A DNA stretch of 64,000 bases, taken from the NCBI GenBank assembly GCA_003963115.1, contig RXJQ01000017.1, forward strand, positions 62,001-126,000, read 5' to 3'. The DNA is from Burkholderiales bacterium (GTDB lineage: Bacteria > Pseudomonadota > Gammaproteobacteria > Burkholderiales > Burkholderiaceae_C). Below the pieces are notes generated by a model, which ran no database searches, had not been told where the DNA came from, and saw nothing but the letters and a program-made list of their open reading frames with translations. Positions 29,862-40,758 of the stretch are shown here, in pieces (within the stretch, counting starts at the first letter, position 1; each line of letters opens with the position of its first letter). The translations under genes were made by a program, and so were the position numbers.

Positions 29862-31085
29862 ATGAAATATTTCCTCGTTGGCGGTGCGGTGCGCGACCGC
29901 TTGCTGGGCCGCCCCAGCGGCGACCGAGACTGGGTCGTGGTGGGTGCTACCCCCGAGAACATGGGGGCGCTGGGCTATCTGCCCGTCGGCAAGGACTTCC
30001 CCGTCTTCCTCCACCCGCAGACCAAGGAGGAATACGCCCTGGCCCGCACCGAGCGCAAGAGCGGCCACGGTTACCACGGCTTCACCGTCCACGCTTCGCC
30101 CGAGGTCACGCTGGAAGAAGACCTGGCTCGCCGCGACCTCACCATCAACGCCATGGCCGAAGGCGAAGCCGGCCAGGTGATCGACCCCTACGGCGGCCAG
30201 CAGGACCTGCAAGCCCGGGTGCTGCGCCACGTTTCGCCTGCTTTCGCCGAAGACCCGGTGCGCATCCTGCGCCTGGCCCGCTTCGCCGCGCGCTTCCACG
30301 ATTTCAGCGTCGCCCCAGAAACCATGCAGCTCATGCGGCACATGGTGGACGCTGGCGAGGTGGACCACCTCGTGGCCGAGCGCGTTTGGCAGGAGCTGGC
30401 ACGCGGCCTGATGGAAGCCCTGCCCTCGCGCATGTTCGAGGTGCTGCGCGCCTGCGGTGCCCTGGCCCGCCTGCTGCCCGAGGTGGACCGCCTGTGGGGC
30501 GTGCCCCAGCGTGCCGACTACCACCCCGAAGTCGACACCGGCGTGCACCTGATGATGGTGCTGGACATGAGCGCGCGCCTGCAAGGCTCGCTCGCCGTAC
30601 GCTTTGCCTGCCTGGGCCATGACCTGGGCAAGGGCACGACGCCTGCCGACATCCTGCCCAGGCACCTGGGCCACGAAGGCCGCAGCGTGCAGTTGCTCAA
30701 GGACGTGAACGAGCGCCTGCGCGTCCCCATTGACTGCCGCGAACTGGCCGAGGTGGTCGCACGCGAGCATGGCAACATCCACCGCAGCAACGAGTTCGAC
30801 GCCGCCGCCGTGCTGCGCCTGCTGGAGCGCTGCGATGCCTTTCGCAAGCCCCAGCGCTTTCGCGAGGTCTTGCTGGCCTGCGAGTGCGATGCGCGCGGCC
30901 GCCTCGGCATGGACGACACACCCTACCCACAGGCCGCACGCCTGTCCCTTGCGCTGGACCTGGCCCTGGCCGTCCCCACCGCCGACATCGCAGCCGCAGC
31001 ACAGCAAAAAGGGCTCAAAGGTGAGGGCATCGGCCAGGCGATCGCGCAGTCGCGCATTGACGCCCTGGTTCACGGGGGATTCTGA
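29862..31085 (+). CDS. cca: Multifunctional CCA protein (tRNA nucleotidyltransferase)
   Basis: [55 protein letters not shown]-like CLGHDLGKG. Confidence 0.95.
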   Translation: MKYFLVGGAVRDRLLGRPSGDRDWVVVGATPENMGALGYLPVGKDFPVFLHPQTKEEYALARTERKSGHGYHGFTVHASPEVTLEEDLARRDLTINAMAEGEAGQVIDPYGGQQDLQARVLRHVSPAFAEDPVRILRLARFAARFHDFSVAPETMQLMRHMVDAGEVDHLVAERVWQELARGLMEALPSRMFEVLRACGALARLLPEVDRLWGVPQRADYHPEVDTGVHLMMVLDMSARLQGSLAVRFACLGHDLGKGTTPADILPRHLGHEGRSVQLLKDVNERLRVPIDCRELAEVVAREHGNIHRSNEFDAAAVLRLLERCDAFRKPQRFREVLLACECDARGRLGMDDTPYPQAARLSLALDLALAVPTADIAAAAQQKGLKGEGIGQAIAQSRIDALVHGGF

Positions 31086-31163
31086 CGTCCTCACTTCCTC
31101 GGCTGTCGCCAGAAGCCCTGTTGGCCCTTTCCATCATGGGGTGTGACGGACTAGACTGCCGGG

Positions 31164-32963
31164 ATGGCCAGCCAGACGATCAATTTTTTTCAGTGGACGG
31201 GCGGCGTGCTCCGCACGGCGCCCTCTCTGCCCCGCGTCATCCAGGGTCTGTGGAACCTGGTGAGGCTCAAGCCTGATCAGGTCGGCTCGATCGGTTTGCG
31301 CTTTGCGGAATTGGCGGCCCGCCAGCCTGATCAGCCTGCGCTGGTCTTCGAAGGCCGTACCTGGACCTACGCCCAGCTCAATGCCTGGGCCAACCAGATC
31401 GCGCACAGCCTGGCCACCGCCGGCATCCGCAACGGGGATTCGGTGGGTGTGCTCATGGAAAACCGCGCCGAGCTGCTGGCCTGCGTGCTGGGCATCGTCA
31501 AGCTGGGCGCCGTGGCCACGTTGCTCAACAACCAGCAACGCGCCGAGCCCCTGGCCCACAGCCTGCGCATCACCAAACCGCGTGTCGTGATCTTCGGCGA
31601 AGAGTGCAGCGAGGCCTTCCACAGCCTGGATGCCAAGCTGCGCCAGGAACTGTGCAGCCAATGGTGGTGGGAAGGCGCATCCGCCGCACCCGCCGGCACC
31701 GACAGCCTGCGCCGCCGCGTGCTCAAGGCCGAGACATCCAACCCGCCGCAGACCGCGCACATCACGCTGCGCCAGCCATGCTTTCACATCTTCACCTCGG
31801 GCACCACCGGCATGCCCAAGGCCTCGGTGATGACGCACTACCGCTGGCACCGCTGCATGGCCGGTCTCGGCCAACTGGGCCTGCGCCTCAAGGCAGACGA
31901 CGTGCTCTATTGCCCGCTGCCCATGTACCACAACAACGCGCTCACGGTGTCGCTGAGCGCCGTGATCGGCTCGGGCGCCTGCATGGCCTTGAGCCGCAAG
32001 TTCAGCGCCTCGCGTTTCTGGGACGATATCCGCGCCAACAAGGCCACGGCCTTTTGCTACATCGGCGAGCTGTGCCGCTACCTGCTCAACCAGCCCGAGC
32101 GCACGACTGATCAAACACATGGCGTGCGCGCCATCATCGGCAACGGCCTGCGCCCCGACATCTGGGAGGCCTTCCAGACGCGTTTCAACATCCCGCACAT
32201 TGCCGAGTTCTACACGGCCAGCGAGTGCAACCTCGCCTTCGTCAACGCCTTCAACTTCCAGGGCACGGCCGGCTACTGCCCGCTGCCTTTTGCCGTCGTG
32301 GCCTTCGACGTTGAAAACGAGATGCCCCTGCGCGATGCCGCCGGCCGCAACAAGGGCTATATGCACCGCGTGAGCAAGGGCGAATCCGGCCTGCTGCTCA
32401 CTGAGATCACCGAGAAGGCGCCGCTGGACGGCTACACCGATTCCAAAGCCACCGAGGCCAAAGTCTTCCGCAATGTGTTCAAGCAGGGCGATGCCTGGTT
32501 CAACACCGGTGACCTGGTGCGCGACCAGGGCTTTGGCCACATCGCCTTTGTCGACCGCGTGGGTGACACCTTCCGCTGGAAAGGCGAGAACGTGGCCACC
32601 ACCGAAGTGGAAGCCGCATTGGGCACCATCGACGGCATCGAAGAAGCCGTGGTCTACGGCGTGGAAGTGCCGGGCGCCGATGGCCGCGCCGGCATGGCCG
32701 CCATCCGCTGGGACCATGCCAAGGGCCCGATCAATGGTGTGGCGCTGGCCGAGGCCCTGTTCAAGTCCTTGCCCAAGTACGCCGTGCCCTTGTACATCCG
32801 CGTGCGCGACGAGCATGAGATCACTGCGACCTTCAAGCACCGCAAGGTCGAACTCAAGCGCGAAGGCTTCGACCCCGACAAGGTCAGCGACACGCTGTAT
32901 GCCCTGACCGATAAGGGTTACGAGTCGATGGGGCCTGCGCGGCCGGTGGCTCGCCGAGCCTAG
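31164..32963 (+). CDS. Long-chain acyl-CoA synthetase (FATP/FadD6-type)
   Basis: FTSGTTGMPKASVMTHYRW AMP-binding motif; DGYTD...FNTGDLVRDQGFGHIAFVDRVGDTFRWKGENVATTEVE. Confidence 0.9.
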   Translation: MASQTINFFQWTGGVLRTAPSLPRVIQGLWNLVRLKPDQVGSIGLRFAELAARQPDQPALVFEGRTWTYAQLNAWANQIAHSLATAGIRNGDSVGVLMENRAELLACVLGIVKLGAVATLLNNQQRAEPLAHSLRITKPRVVIFGEECSEAFHSLDAKLRQELCSQWWWEGASAAPAGTDSLRRRVLKAETSNPPQTAHITLRQPCFHIFTSGTTGMPKASVMTHYRWHRCMAGLGQLGLRLKADDVLYCPLPMYHNNALTVSLSAVIGSGACMALSRKFSASRFWDDIRANKATAFCYIGELCRYLLNQPERTTDQTHGVRAIIGNGLRPDIWEAFQTRFNIPHIAEFYTASECNLAFVNAFNFQGTAGYCPLPFAVVAFDVENEMPLRDAAGRNKGYMHRVSKGESGLLLTEITEKAPLDGYTDSKATEAKVFRNVFKQGDAWFNTGDLVRDQGFGHIAFVDRVGDTFRWKGENVATTEVEAALGTIDGIEEAVVYGVEVPGADGRAGMAAIRWDHAKGPINGVALAEALFKSLPKYAVPLYIRVRDEHEITATFKHRKVELKREGFDPDKVSDTLYALTDKGYESMGPARPVARRA

Positions 32964-32975
32964 GCCGCGAGCCAT

Positions 32976-33626
32976 TCATGAAACGCGCCGATCAGGGCTT
33001 TTTTGCTGGCGAGCGCGCGCTACCGCCAGCAGGCCCATACCGGTCAACAATAATGCAGCCCTACTTGACTCCGGTACAGCGGAAATTTCATATTTGCTCA
33101 AGACACTGGTCTGACCTTCTGTCCACAGAACTCGGAAATCCCGATAGGCGCGGTCGTCCTGATAGGCAAACAGAAAACCATATACAAAGGGATCGTAGGG
33201 CAACTTGTTGCCGTCAATGAACGGGCTATCTGGCGCAAATTCGAGCGCGTAAAACCAGATGGAGTCATACCCGTCCAGCCCGAGGAAGCCCTCGTCGTAG
33301 TGTGCGCCATGGATCACCGGGTGCGGCAACAGGGGATCAAAGCCGCTGTTGAGCGTCACGGTTTTGCCCTCGTAACTCATGGCGTCAGTGATGCCTCCGT
33401 CAAGCCAAGTGCTGGTACTGTTGAGCGTAGTGGCATCGAAGCCCGCGATTTTGCTCGAATCGATGGTCACCGTGTGGAGTACGTCCAGCGTGTGATCAGG
33501 CGCCGCATCCAAGGCATCCGGATTGGCTTTGAATTGAAACTGGTAGATGCCGGCATTCGACGTGAACGTCACGCTCAACAAAAAGCCGAACACAGCCGCG
33601 TTCAGCCATAAATACATGGCCTTCAT
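32976..33626 (-). CDS. Exported protein with PEP-CTERM-like C-terminus
   Basis: Signal peptide MKAMYLWLNAAVFGFLLSVTFTSNA; C-terminal AVPESSRAALLLTGMGLLAVARARQQKSPDRR. Confidence 0.65.
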   Translation of the reverse strand: MKAMYLWLNAAVFGFLLSVTFTSNAGIYQFQFKANPDALDAAPDHTLDVLHTVTIDSSKIAGFDATTLNSTSTWLDGGITDAMSYEGKTVTLNSGFDPLLPHPVIHGAHYDEGFLGLDGYDSIWFYALEFAPDSPFIDGNKLPYDPFVYGFLFAYQDDRAYRDFRVLWTEGQTSVLSKYEISAVPESSRAALLLTGMGLLAVARARQQKSPDRRVS

Positions 33627-33745
33627 GAGTCTCTCCCTGAGAAATGTCAATGGATCATAGTCAAGCCACTCTGAGCAAGCTTGGCGCTTTCATTCTAAGC
33701 AGAGCTCACCCTTCGTCAATCACGTGAGTCAGTGCCTCAAGGCCA

Positions 33746-33779
33746 AAAGCCCCCGTACCTGAAAAGGCACGGGGGTTCA
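33746..33779 (-). terminator. Rho-independent terminator downstream of ftsZ
   Basis: Minus-strand stem CCCCCGTGCC/GGTACGGGGG (one mismatch), loop TTTTCA, followed by CTTTT. Confidence 0.7.
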
Positions 33780-33826
33780 AACTTGGCAACGGGTACGCGC
33801 CAGCCTGGCGAGCTGGCTAGGCTGGA

Positions 33827-35083
33827 TCAGTCAGCCTGCTTGCGCAGGAAAGCCGGGATCTCGATTTCATCCATGCCGTTGCTGGCCAGGGCGTCCACCT
33901 TGGCGGCCGCTTGCGTACGGCCACTGCGCCACACACTGGGCGTGTTCAGGCCGCTGAAGTCGCTGGCGGTCGAGGCATGGCCATGATGGCCAGCCAGACC
34001 TTGCGCATGGGCCGCGTGGCCCGAATGACCAACAGGCTGGGTCAGCACAGGGATGTTGTCGGTACCCGTGCGGGCAAAGACCTGGGCCGGTGCGCTGTGA
34101 ACCACGGTCATCGGCGCTTGCTGGCGCTTGGAGCCGCACAGGCCGGTGGCGATCACGGTCACGCGCAGCTGGTCACCCAGGCTTTCGTCATAGGCCGTAC
34201 CGTAGATCACGTGGGCGTCTTCGGCAGCGTAACGGCGGATGGTGTTCATGGCGTTGCGCGACTCGCTCAGCTTGAAGCTGCTCTTGCCTGCGGCAATCAG
34301 CACCAGCACGCCACGTGCGCCCGACAGGTCGATGCCTTCCAGCAGCGGACAGGCCACGGCGGCTTCGGCAGCCTTGGTGGCGCGGTCCGGACCACCGGCG
34401 GTCGCCGTGCCCATCATGGCCTTGCCAGGCTCGCTCATCACGGTCTTGACGTCTTCGAAGTCGACGTTCACCAGGCCGGGGATGTGGATGATGTCGGAGA
34501 TGCCGCCCACGGCGTTCTTGAGCACGTCGTTGGCCTTGGAAAAGGCCTCTTCCTGCGTGACGTCATCACCCAGGACTTCCAGCAGCTTCTCGTTGAGCAC
34601 GACGATCAGCGAATCCACATTGGCTTCCAGCTCGTTCAAGCCGACGTCAGCCTGCTTCATGCGGCGGTTGCCTTCGAATTCGAAAGGCTTGGTCACCACA
34701 CCCACGGTCAGGATGCCCATGTCCTTGGCGACACGTGCGATCACAGGTGCAGCGCCCGTACCGGTGCCACCGCCCATGCCGGCGGTGATGAAGACCATGT
34801 GCGCGCCGTCCAGCGCGGCACGGATCTGGTCGGTCGCTTCTTCAGCAGCAGCCTTGCCCGCTTCGGGCTTGGCACCGGCGCCCAGGCCCGAGGTACCCAG
34901 TTGCAGTTGCATCTCGGCGCTGGAGCGCAGCAGGGCTTGCGAGTCGGTGTTCGCGCAGATGAACTGCACACCTTGCACCCCTTGCGAGATCATGTGTTCC
35001 ACGGCGTTGCCGCCACCACCACCCACGCCGATCACCTTGATCTGGGTGCCCATGTCGAAGTTGTCGATCATCTCGATTGCCAT
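33827..35083 (-). CDS. ftsZ: Cell division protein FtsZ
   Basis: GGGGNAVEHMI, GMGGGTGTGAAPVIA, C-terminal IEIPAFLRKQAD. Confidence 0.98.
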   Translation of the reverse strand: MAIEMIDNFDMGTQIKVIGVGGGGGNAVEHMISQGVQGVQFICANTDSQALLRSSAEMQLQLGTSGLGAGAKPEAGKAAAEEATDQIRAALDGAHMVFITAGMGGGTGTGAAPVIARVAKDMGILTVGVVTKPFEFEGNRRMKQADVGLNELEANVDSLIVVLNEKLLEVLGDDVTQEEAFSKANDVLKNAVGGISDIIHIPGLVNVDFEDVKTVMSEPGKAMMGTATAGGPDRATKAAEAAVACPLLEGIDLSGARGVLVLIAAGKSSFKLSESRNAMNTIRRYAAEDAHVIYGTAYDESLGDQLRVTVIATGLCGSKRQQAPMTVVHSAPAQVFARTGTDNIPVLTQPVGHSGHAAHAQGLAGHHGHASTASDFSGLNTPSVWRSGRTQAAAKVDALASNGMDEIEIPAFLRKQAD

Positions 35084-35140
35084 GTCGTACCTCTTTTATT
35101 CATCAAGCAGTTGCCAATTGAAAACGTACCAAGTGGGGCA

Positions 35141-36370
35141 TCAGAAGTTGCCCACGAACCAATCGCGTACGCGACCGAACAAGGTCTGAACCGACCCCGC
35201 CTGTTGCGCCGCCTTCATCCCGCGCATGCGCGCGAGTCTTGCCTCTTCGAGCAAGCCCATGACGGTGGCCGAGCGAGGGCTGGCCACCATGTCGTGCAGT
35301 GCGCCTGAGTACAAGGGCGTGCCCTTGCGCACAGGCTTCAAGAAGATGTCTTCGGCCAGCTCGACCATGCCCGGCATCACCGCCGAGCCGCCTGTCAGCA
35401 CGATGCCGGACGACAGCAGTTCTTCGTATCCCGATTCGCGGATCACCTGGTGGACCAGCGAGAAGATCTCTTCAACGCGCGGCTCGATCACGCCAGCCAG
35501 GGCCTGACGCGAGAGCATGCGCGGTGCGCGGTCACCCAGGCCTGGCACTTCGACTTGTTCGTTGGGATCGGCCAGCAATTGCTTGGCCACACCGAAGTCC
35601 ACCTTGATGTCCTCGGCGTCCTTGGTGGGCGTGCGCAAGGCCATCGCGATGTCGCTGGTGATGAGGTCGCCGGCGATGGGGATGACCGCCGTGTGGCGCA
35701 CGGAGCCGTCGGTGAAGATAGAAACGTCGGTGGTGCCTGCGCCGATATCGACCATGGCCACGCCAAGCGACTTTTCATCCTCGGTGAGGACGGCTGCAGA
35801 AGATGCGGAGGGATTGAGGACCAGCTGTTCGGCCTCCAAGCCGCAGCGACGAACACACTTGACGATGTTTTCAGCAGCGCTCTGGGCCCCGGTCACGATG
35901 TGCACCTTGACCTCGAGGCGGCCGCCTGACATGCCGATCGGCTCTTTGACCTCATGGCCGTCAATGATGAACTCTTGCGGCTCAACAAGCAATAGGCGTT
36001 GATCATTTGGAATGTTGATCGCCTTTGCGGTTTCCACCACACGTGTCACATCGATGGGGGCCACTTCCTTGTCTCGCACGATGACCATGCCCGTGCTGTT
36101 CTGACCTCGGATGTGGCTGCCCGTGATGCCCGTCCACACACGGCTGATCTTGCAGTCGGCCATCAGCTCGGCCTCTTTCAAGGCTTGCTGGATGGACTGC
36201 ACGGTGGCGTCGATGTTGACGACCACGCCGCGCTTGAGGCCGTGACTGGGCGCAACGCCCAGACCAGCCAGACGCAGGTCTCCACCGGGCAGGACCTCGG
36301 CCACGACCGCCATCACTTTGGCGGTGCCGATGTCCAGTCCGACGACCAGATCCTTGTATTCCTTGGCCAT
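35141..36370 (-). CDS. ftsA: Cell division protein FtsA
   Basis: MAKEYKDLVVGLDIGTAKVMAVVAEVL; VDIGAGTTDVSIFTDGSV; IVLTGGSAVMPGMVELAE. Confidence 0.97.
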   Translation of the reverse strand: MAKEYKDLVVGLDIGTAKVMAVVAEVLPGGDLRLAGLGVAPSHGLKRGVVVNIDATVQSIQQALKEAELMADCKISRVWTGITGSHIRGQNSTGMVIVRDKEVAPIDVTRVVETAKAINIPNDQRLLLVEPQEFIIDGHEVKEPIGMSGGRLEVKVHIVTGAQSAAENIVKCVRRCGLEAEQLVLNPSASSAAVLTEDEKSLGVAMVDIGAGTTDVSIFTDGSVRHTAVIPIAGDLITSDIAMALRTPTKDAEDIKVDFGVAKQLLADPNEQVEVPGLGDRAPRMLSRQALAGVIEPRVEEIFSLVHQVIRESGYEELLSSGIVLTGGSAVMPGMVELAEDIFLKPVRKGTPLYSGALHDMVASPRSATVMGLLEEARLARMRGMKAAQQAGSVQTLFGRVRDWFVGNF

Positions 36371-36383
36371 GGTGTGTGTGGAT

Positions 36384-37244
36384 TTATCTGGTTGAAGACG
36401 AAGAAGGTTTGACGACGGGTTTCTTGGGCACGGGCGCTTTCTGCCCGTCCTGCAAAGTGACCAGGCCGCGCAGCTTGACGGCATAGCCTTCCGGGTAGCG
36501 CAGGTCGGCATGGGCCAGCGGCTCAGGGTACTGGCGCTTGAGCTCTGGCAAGGTGCGCACGAAGCGGTCGGCACGGGTCACGACCTCATCCAGGCTGCCG
36601 CGACCAAGCTCGATGCTGGCGTCGTTGTCGAGCTCGACGCTCCACGAGCCGCGCTCGGTGAGCTTGACGGTGTCGATCTCGCCCAGCGGCTTGAGCACGG
36701 GCTCCAGGCGGTGCAGCATGTCGAGCATGGTCTTGGCTTCGTCCGCGGTCGGGTTGGGCGGGGCTTCCAGCGTGGGCAGGTGCTCGTCTTCAACGTCGCC
36801 CAGGTTGGCATCGAAGACTTCGCCATAGGTGTTGACGAGCTGGTCTTCGCGGTCTTCGTGGTGCCAGTAGGCCGCGGGGCGGTGCTCTTCCAGCACGACA
36901 CGCAACTCGTTGGGCCACACGCGGCGGATCACGGCCTTGCGCACCCAGGGCACGGCTTCGAAGACCTCGCGGCTGTGGTTGAGGTTCACATTGAAGAAGC
37001 CGCCGTGCATGCGCGGCACGATGTTGGCGCGCACCGTGGCCACGTTGTTGCGCTGCAGATCGCCTTCGAGCTGCACCTTCTGCAGATTGAAGTAAGGCAG
37101 GCGCGTGAGCTTGGTGACACCGGCAGCCAGCAACAGCCCGATTGCCACCACCAGCAGGCTTGATGCCGCAGCGTTCATCCACAAGACGTCTTGTGGCGTC
37201 TCGGGCGATGCGCTGTAGCTGTTGAGGGCGGCGGCGGCCTGCAT
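36384..37244 (-). CDS. ftsQ: Cell division protein FtsQ
   Basis: TM then POTRA: FNLQKVQLEGDLQRNNVATVRANIVPRMHGGFFNVNL, VPWVRKAVIRRVWPNELRVVLEEHRPAAYW. Confidence 0.95.
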   Translation of the reverse strand: MQAAAALNSYSASPETPQDVLWMNAAASSLLVVAIGLLLAAGVTKLTRLPYFNLQKVQLEGDLQRNNVATVRANIVPRMHGGFFNVNLNHSREVFEAVPWVRKAVIRRVWPNELRVVLEEHRPAAYWHHEDREDQLVNTYGEVFDANLGDVEDEHLPTLEAPPNPTADEAKTMLDMLHRLEPVLKPLGEIDTVKLTERGSWSVELDNDASIELGRGSLDEVVTRADRFVRTLPELKRQYPEPLAHADLRYPEGYAVKLRGLVTLQDGQKAPVPKKPVVKPSSSSTR

Positions 37245-37265
37245 GGTGTGGCGGTGTCGTCAGGT

Positions 37266-38240
37266 TCAGCGAAGACTGTCCAGACTGCTGGAGGCCAGCA
37301 GGTGGACGCACAGTTGTCCATAGCTCAGGCCGGCCACCTTGGCCGACATGGGCACGAGCGAGTGGCCGGTCATGCCCGGCGAGGTGTTGATCTCCAGCAG
37401 AAAGGGTTGGCGATCGGTCTTGCGGATCATCACGTCGGCGCGGGCCCAGCCCCGGCAGCCCAGGGTCTTGAAGGCACGCAGCACCTGGCGCTGGATCTCG
37501 GCTTCTTCTTCAAGCCCGAGCTGGCTGGGGCACAGGTACTTCACATCGTCGGTGAAGTACTTGTTCTGGTAGTCGTAGTTGCCGCCCGGCGCGACGATGC
37601 GGATGATGGGCAGGGCCTTGGCTTCGCCGTCGACGATCAGCACCGGGCAGGTTGTTTCCTCGCCCTCGATGAACTGCTCGCACAGGACCTCGGGGTCGTG
37701 CTGGGCTGCGGCGGCGTAGGCGGCAGCGCACTGACCGGGGTCAGTGACCTTGGTCAGGCCGATGGACGAACCTTCGCGCGAGGGCTTGACGATCATCGGC
37801 GCCCCCAGCACGGCCAGGGCCTGGGCGCACTCTTCGGCGCTCGACACCATGCGCCAGTCCGGCGTGGGCAGACCTTCGAAGCGCCAGATGCGCTTGGTCA
37901 TGATCTTGTCCATCGCGATGGATGAGGCCATCACGCCGGAGCCGGTGTAGGGAATCTTGAGCAGCTCCAGCGCGCCTTGCACGGTGCCATCTTCACCACC
38001 ACGGCCATGCAGGGCGATGAAGACGCGGTCCACGCCTTCGGCCTGGAGTTCTTGCAGCGGGCGCTCCGCGGGGTCGAAGGCAAAGGCGTTCACACCTTGC
38101 GACTGCAAGGCCTTGAGCACGCCGGAGCCCGACATCTTGGAGATCTCGCGCTCGGCCGAGGTGCCGCCAAAGAGCACGGCCACCTTGCCCAGGCTGGCCG
38201 GATCGATACGCGGTGCTTGGAGTTGGATGGAGGTGCTCAT
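37266..38240 (-). CDS. ddl: D-alanine--D-alanine ligase
   Basis: [56 protein letters not shown]. Confidence 0.97.
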   Translation of the reverse strand: MSTSIQLQAPRIDPASLGKVAVLFGGTSAEREISKMSGSGVLKALQSQGVNAFAFDPAERPLQELQAEGVDRVFIALHGRGGEDGTVQGALELLKIPYTGSGVMASSIAMDKIMTKRIWRFEGLPTPDWRMVSSAEECAQALAVLGAPMIVKPSREGSSIGLTKVTDPGQCAAAYAAAAQHDPEVLCEQFIEGEETTCPVLIVDGEAKALPIIRIVAPGGNYDYQNKYFTDDVKYLCPSQLGLEEEAEIQRQVLRAFKTLGCRGWARADVMIRKTDRQPFLLEINTSPGMTGHSLVPMSAKVAGLSYGQLCVHLLASSSLDSLR

Positions 38241-39652
38241 GTCGGCTGCTTGTCCTTCAGAAGTTCGGCGGCTTTGCCGGCCACCGTGCCGATCGAGCCC
38301 GCGCCCATGCAGATCACCACATCGCCACCCTTGACGTTCTGGGCGATGGTTTGCGGCAGCTCGGCCACGTCGTCCACGAAAATCGGTTCAACCTTGCCGG
38401 CCACGCGCACGGCACGGGTCAGGGCCCGCCCGTCGGCGGCCACGATGGGCGCCTCGCCAGCGGCATACACCTCGGTCAGCAAGACCGCATCGGCCGAGCC
38501 CAGCACCTTGACGAAGTCCTCGAAGCAATCGCGGGTGCGGGTGTAGCGGTGCGGCTGGAAGGCCAGCATCAGACGCTGACCGGGGAAAGCACCGCGCGCC
38601 GCGCTGATGACCGCCGCCATCTCGACGGGGTGGTGGCCATAGTCGTCGATGACCGTGACCTTGCCGCCATCGGCCACCGTGAACTCGCCATAACGCTGGA
38701 AGCGCCGGCCCACGCCGGTAAAGTCCCCCAAAGCCTTGGCCATGGGCTCGTCGGGCAGCTCGATCTCGGTGGCCACGGCAATCGCGGCCAGGGCGTTGAG
38801 CACGTTGTGCTCGCCCGGCAGGTTCAGCGTGACGGTGAGGTCGGGCATGATGGCGCCATTGCGGCGTTGCACGACGAAGCGCATCTGACCACCGGCGAGT
38901 GCCTGCACATTGACGGCACGCACCTGGGCGTCTTCGGCAAAGCCGTAGGTGATGACCGGGCGGGACACCAGCGGGATGATGGAGCGCACGCCCGGGTCGT
39001 CGGCACACAGGATGGCCGAGCCATAGAAAGGCATGCGGTGCAGGAAGTCCACGAACGCCTGCTTGAGCTTGGCGAAGTCGTGGCCATAGGTGTCCATGTG
39101 GTCGGCGTCGATGTTGGTGACCACCGACAGCACGGGCATCAGGTTCAGGAAGGAGGCATCGGACTCGTCGGCCTCGACCACGATGAACTCGCCCTTGCCC
39201 AGCGCCGAGTTCGCACCCGCACTGTTGAGCTTGCCGCCGATGACGAAGGTCGGGTCAACACCGGCTTCGGCCAGGATGGAGGTGACCAGCGAGGTGGTGG
39301 TGGTCTTGCCGTGTGTGCCGGCAATCGCGATGCCTTTGCGCAGGCGCATCAGCTCGGCGAGCATGACGGCGCGCGGCACCACAGGCACGCGGCGTGCGCG
39401 CGCGGCGATGACCTCGGGGTTGTCGCCCTTCACGGCCGTGGAGGTGACGACGGCTTCGGCGCCGGCGATGTGCGCGGCGGCGTGCCCCACATGGACCTTG
39501 ATGCCCAAGGAAGCCAGGCGGCGCGATGTGGCGCTGTCGGCCTGATCGGATCCGGAGACGGTGTAGCCCAGGTTGTGCAGGATCTCGGCGATGCCGCTCA
39601 TGCCGGCGCCCCCGATGCCCACGAAATGGATGTGTTTGACGGCGTGCTTCAT
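38237..39652 (-). CDS. murC: UDP-N-acetylmuramate--L-alanine ligase MurC
   Basis: [50 protein letters not shown]. Confidence 0.98.
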   Translation of the reverse strand: MKHAVKHIHFVGIGGAGMSGIAEILHNLGYTVSGSDQADSATSRRLASLGIKVHVGHAAAHIAGAEAVVTSTAVKGDNPEVIAARARRVPVVPRAVMLAELMRLRKGIAIAGTHGKTTTTSLVTSILAEAGVDPTFVIGGKLNSAGANSALGKGEFIVVEADESDASFLNLMPVLSVVTNIDADHMDTYGHDFAKLKQAFVDFLHRMPFYGSAILCADDPGVRSIIPLVSRPVITYGFAEDAQVRAVNVQALAGGQMRFVVQRRNGAIMPDLTVTLNLPGEHNVLNALAAIAVATEIELPDEPMAKALGDFTGVGRRFQRYGEFTVADGGKVTVIDDYGHHPVEMAAVISAARGAFPGQRLMLAFQPHRYTRTRDCFEDFVKVLGSADAVLLTEVYAAGEAPIVAADGRALTRAVRVAGKVEPIFVDDVAELPQTIAQNVKGGDVVICMGAGSIGTVAGKAAELLKDKQPT

Positions 39653-40758
39653 GCGGACGCCTTTGCGGATGTTTGAGGTTTCACGTGCTGCTCGATGGCG
39701 TCTGCCACGGCGGCCGCCGAACGGGGGCGAGCCAGGCCGCGGGCCTTGATGGCCATGGCCGCCAATGCGGTGCGGTTGAGCGACTTGATCAGCTCCGCCA
39801 GCTTGGACGGGGTCATTTCAGCTTGCGGTAAATGCAGCGCCGCACCGTTGTTGGCCATGTAGACCGCATTGTCGCGCTGATGGGCGGTCGTCGAAACCAC
39901 CAGGGGCACCAAAATGCTGGGCACACCGGCGGCGCACAACTCGCTGACGGTGATGGCGCCCGCACGGCCGATGATCACATCGCACTCGGCCAGGCGTTGC
40001 GGCATGTTGTTGATGAAGGGCAGCAGCTCCACGCCCTGGCTGGTGTCGATGCCCTGCTTGGCGTAGTCGGCCTTGACCGATTCGAAGTTGGCCATGCCGG
40101 TCTGGTGTGTGAGCTGGGGACGCTGCTCGGGCGAGAGCAGGGCCATGGCCTGAGGCAAGGCCTCGTTGAGCACCTTGGCACCGAGGCTGCCGCCCACGAC
40201 CAGCACGCGCAAGGGGCCTGTTCGGTTGGCGAAACGTTCGCTGGGCGATGCGATGGCTTCGATCTCGGCACGCACCGGGTTGCCGGTAACCTTCGAGACC
40301 TTGTGCTGGGCGGCCGGGCCATCGAAGCCGCAAGCCAGCACGTCGGTGATGGGCAGCAGCATGCGGTTGCTCAGCAGCATGGCCGCATCGGCATTGACCA
40401 GCACCAGGGGCAGGCCGCGGGCCACGCCCATCAGGCCGCCGGGGAAGCACACATAACCGCCCATGCCCAGCACGGCGTCGGCCTTGCGTTGGCTCAGGAT
40501 CTTCCAGCAATCGGCAAAGGCCTTGAGCAGACGCACGCCGCCGAACATGGTGTCCTTGAGGCTCTTGCCGCGCAGGCCGTTGAATGAGATGGTGTCAAGC
40601 GGAATGCCAGTTGGCGGCACGAGGCGGTTTTCCATGCCGCTTTGCGTGCCCAGCCAGCTCACGGTCCAGCCACGGCGCTTCATCTCGTCGGCCACGGCCA
40701 GGCCGGGCATGATGTGCCCGCCGGTACCCGCAGCCATGATGACGAGGTGACGGCTCAT
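39649..40758 (-). CDS. murG: UDP-GlcNAc--lipid I transferase MurG
   Basis: [54 protein letters not shown]. Confidence 0.98.
   Translation of the reverse strand: MSRHLVIMAAGTGGHIMPGLAVADEMKRRGWTVSWLGTQSGMENRLVPPTGIPLDTISFNGLRGKSLKDTMFGGVRLLKAFADCWKILSQRKADAVLGMGGYVCFPGGLMGVARGLPLVLVNADAAMLLSNRMLLPITDVLACGFDGPAAQHKVSKVTGNPVRAEIEAIASPSERFANRTGPLRVLVVGGSLGAKVLNEALPQAMALLSPEQRPQLTHQTGMANFESVKADYAKQGIDTSQGVELLPFINNMPQRLAECDVIIGRAGAITVSELCAAGVPSILVPLVVSTTAHQRDNAVYMANNGAALHLPQAEMTPSKLAELIKSLNRTALAAMAIKARGLARPRSAAAVADAIEQHVKPQTSAKASA

Noticed and set aside
31134-32975. 613-aa minus-strand ORF antisense to acyl-CoA synthetase
   Set aside because: Shadow ORF; AMP-binding motif on plus strand is decisive.
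33911-35308. 465-aa plus-strand ORF antisense to ftsZ
   Set aside because: Overlaps FtsZ completely; no motifs.
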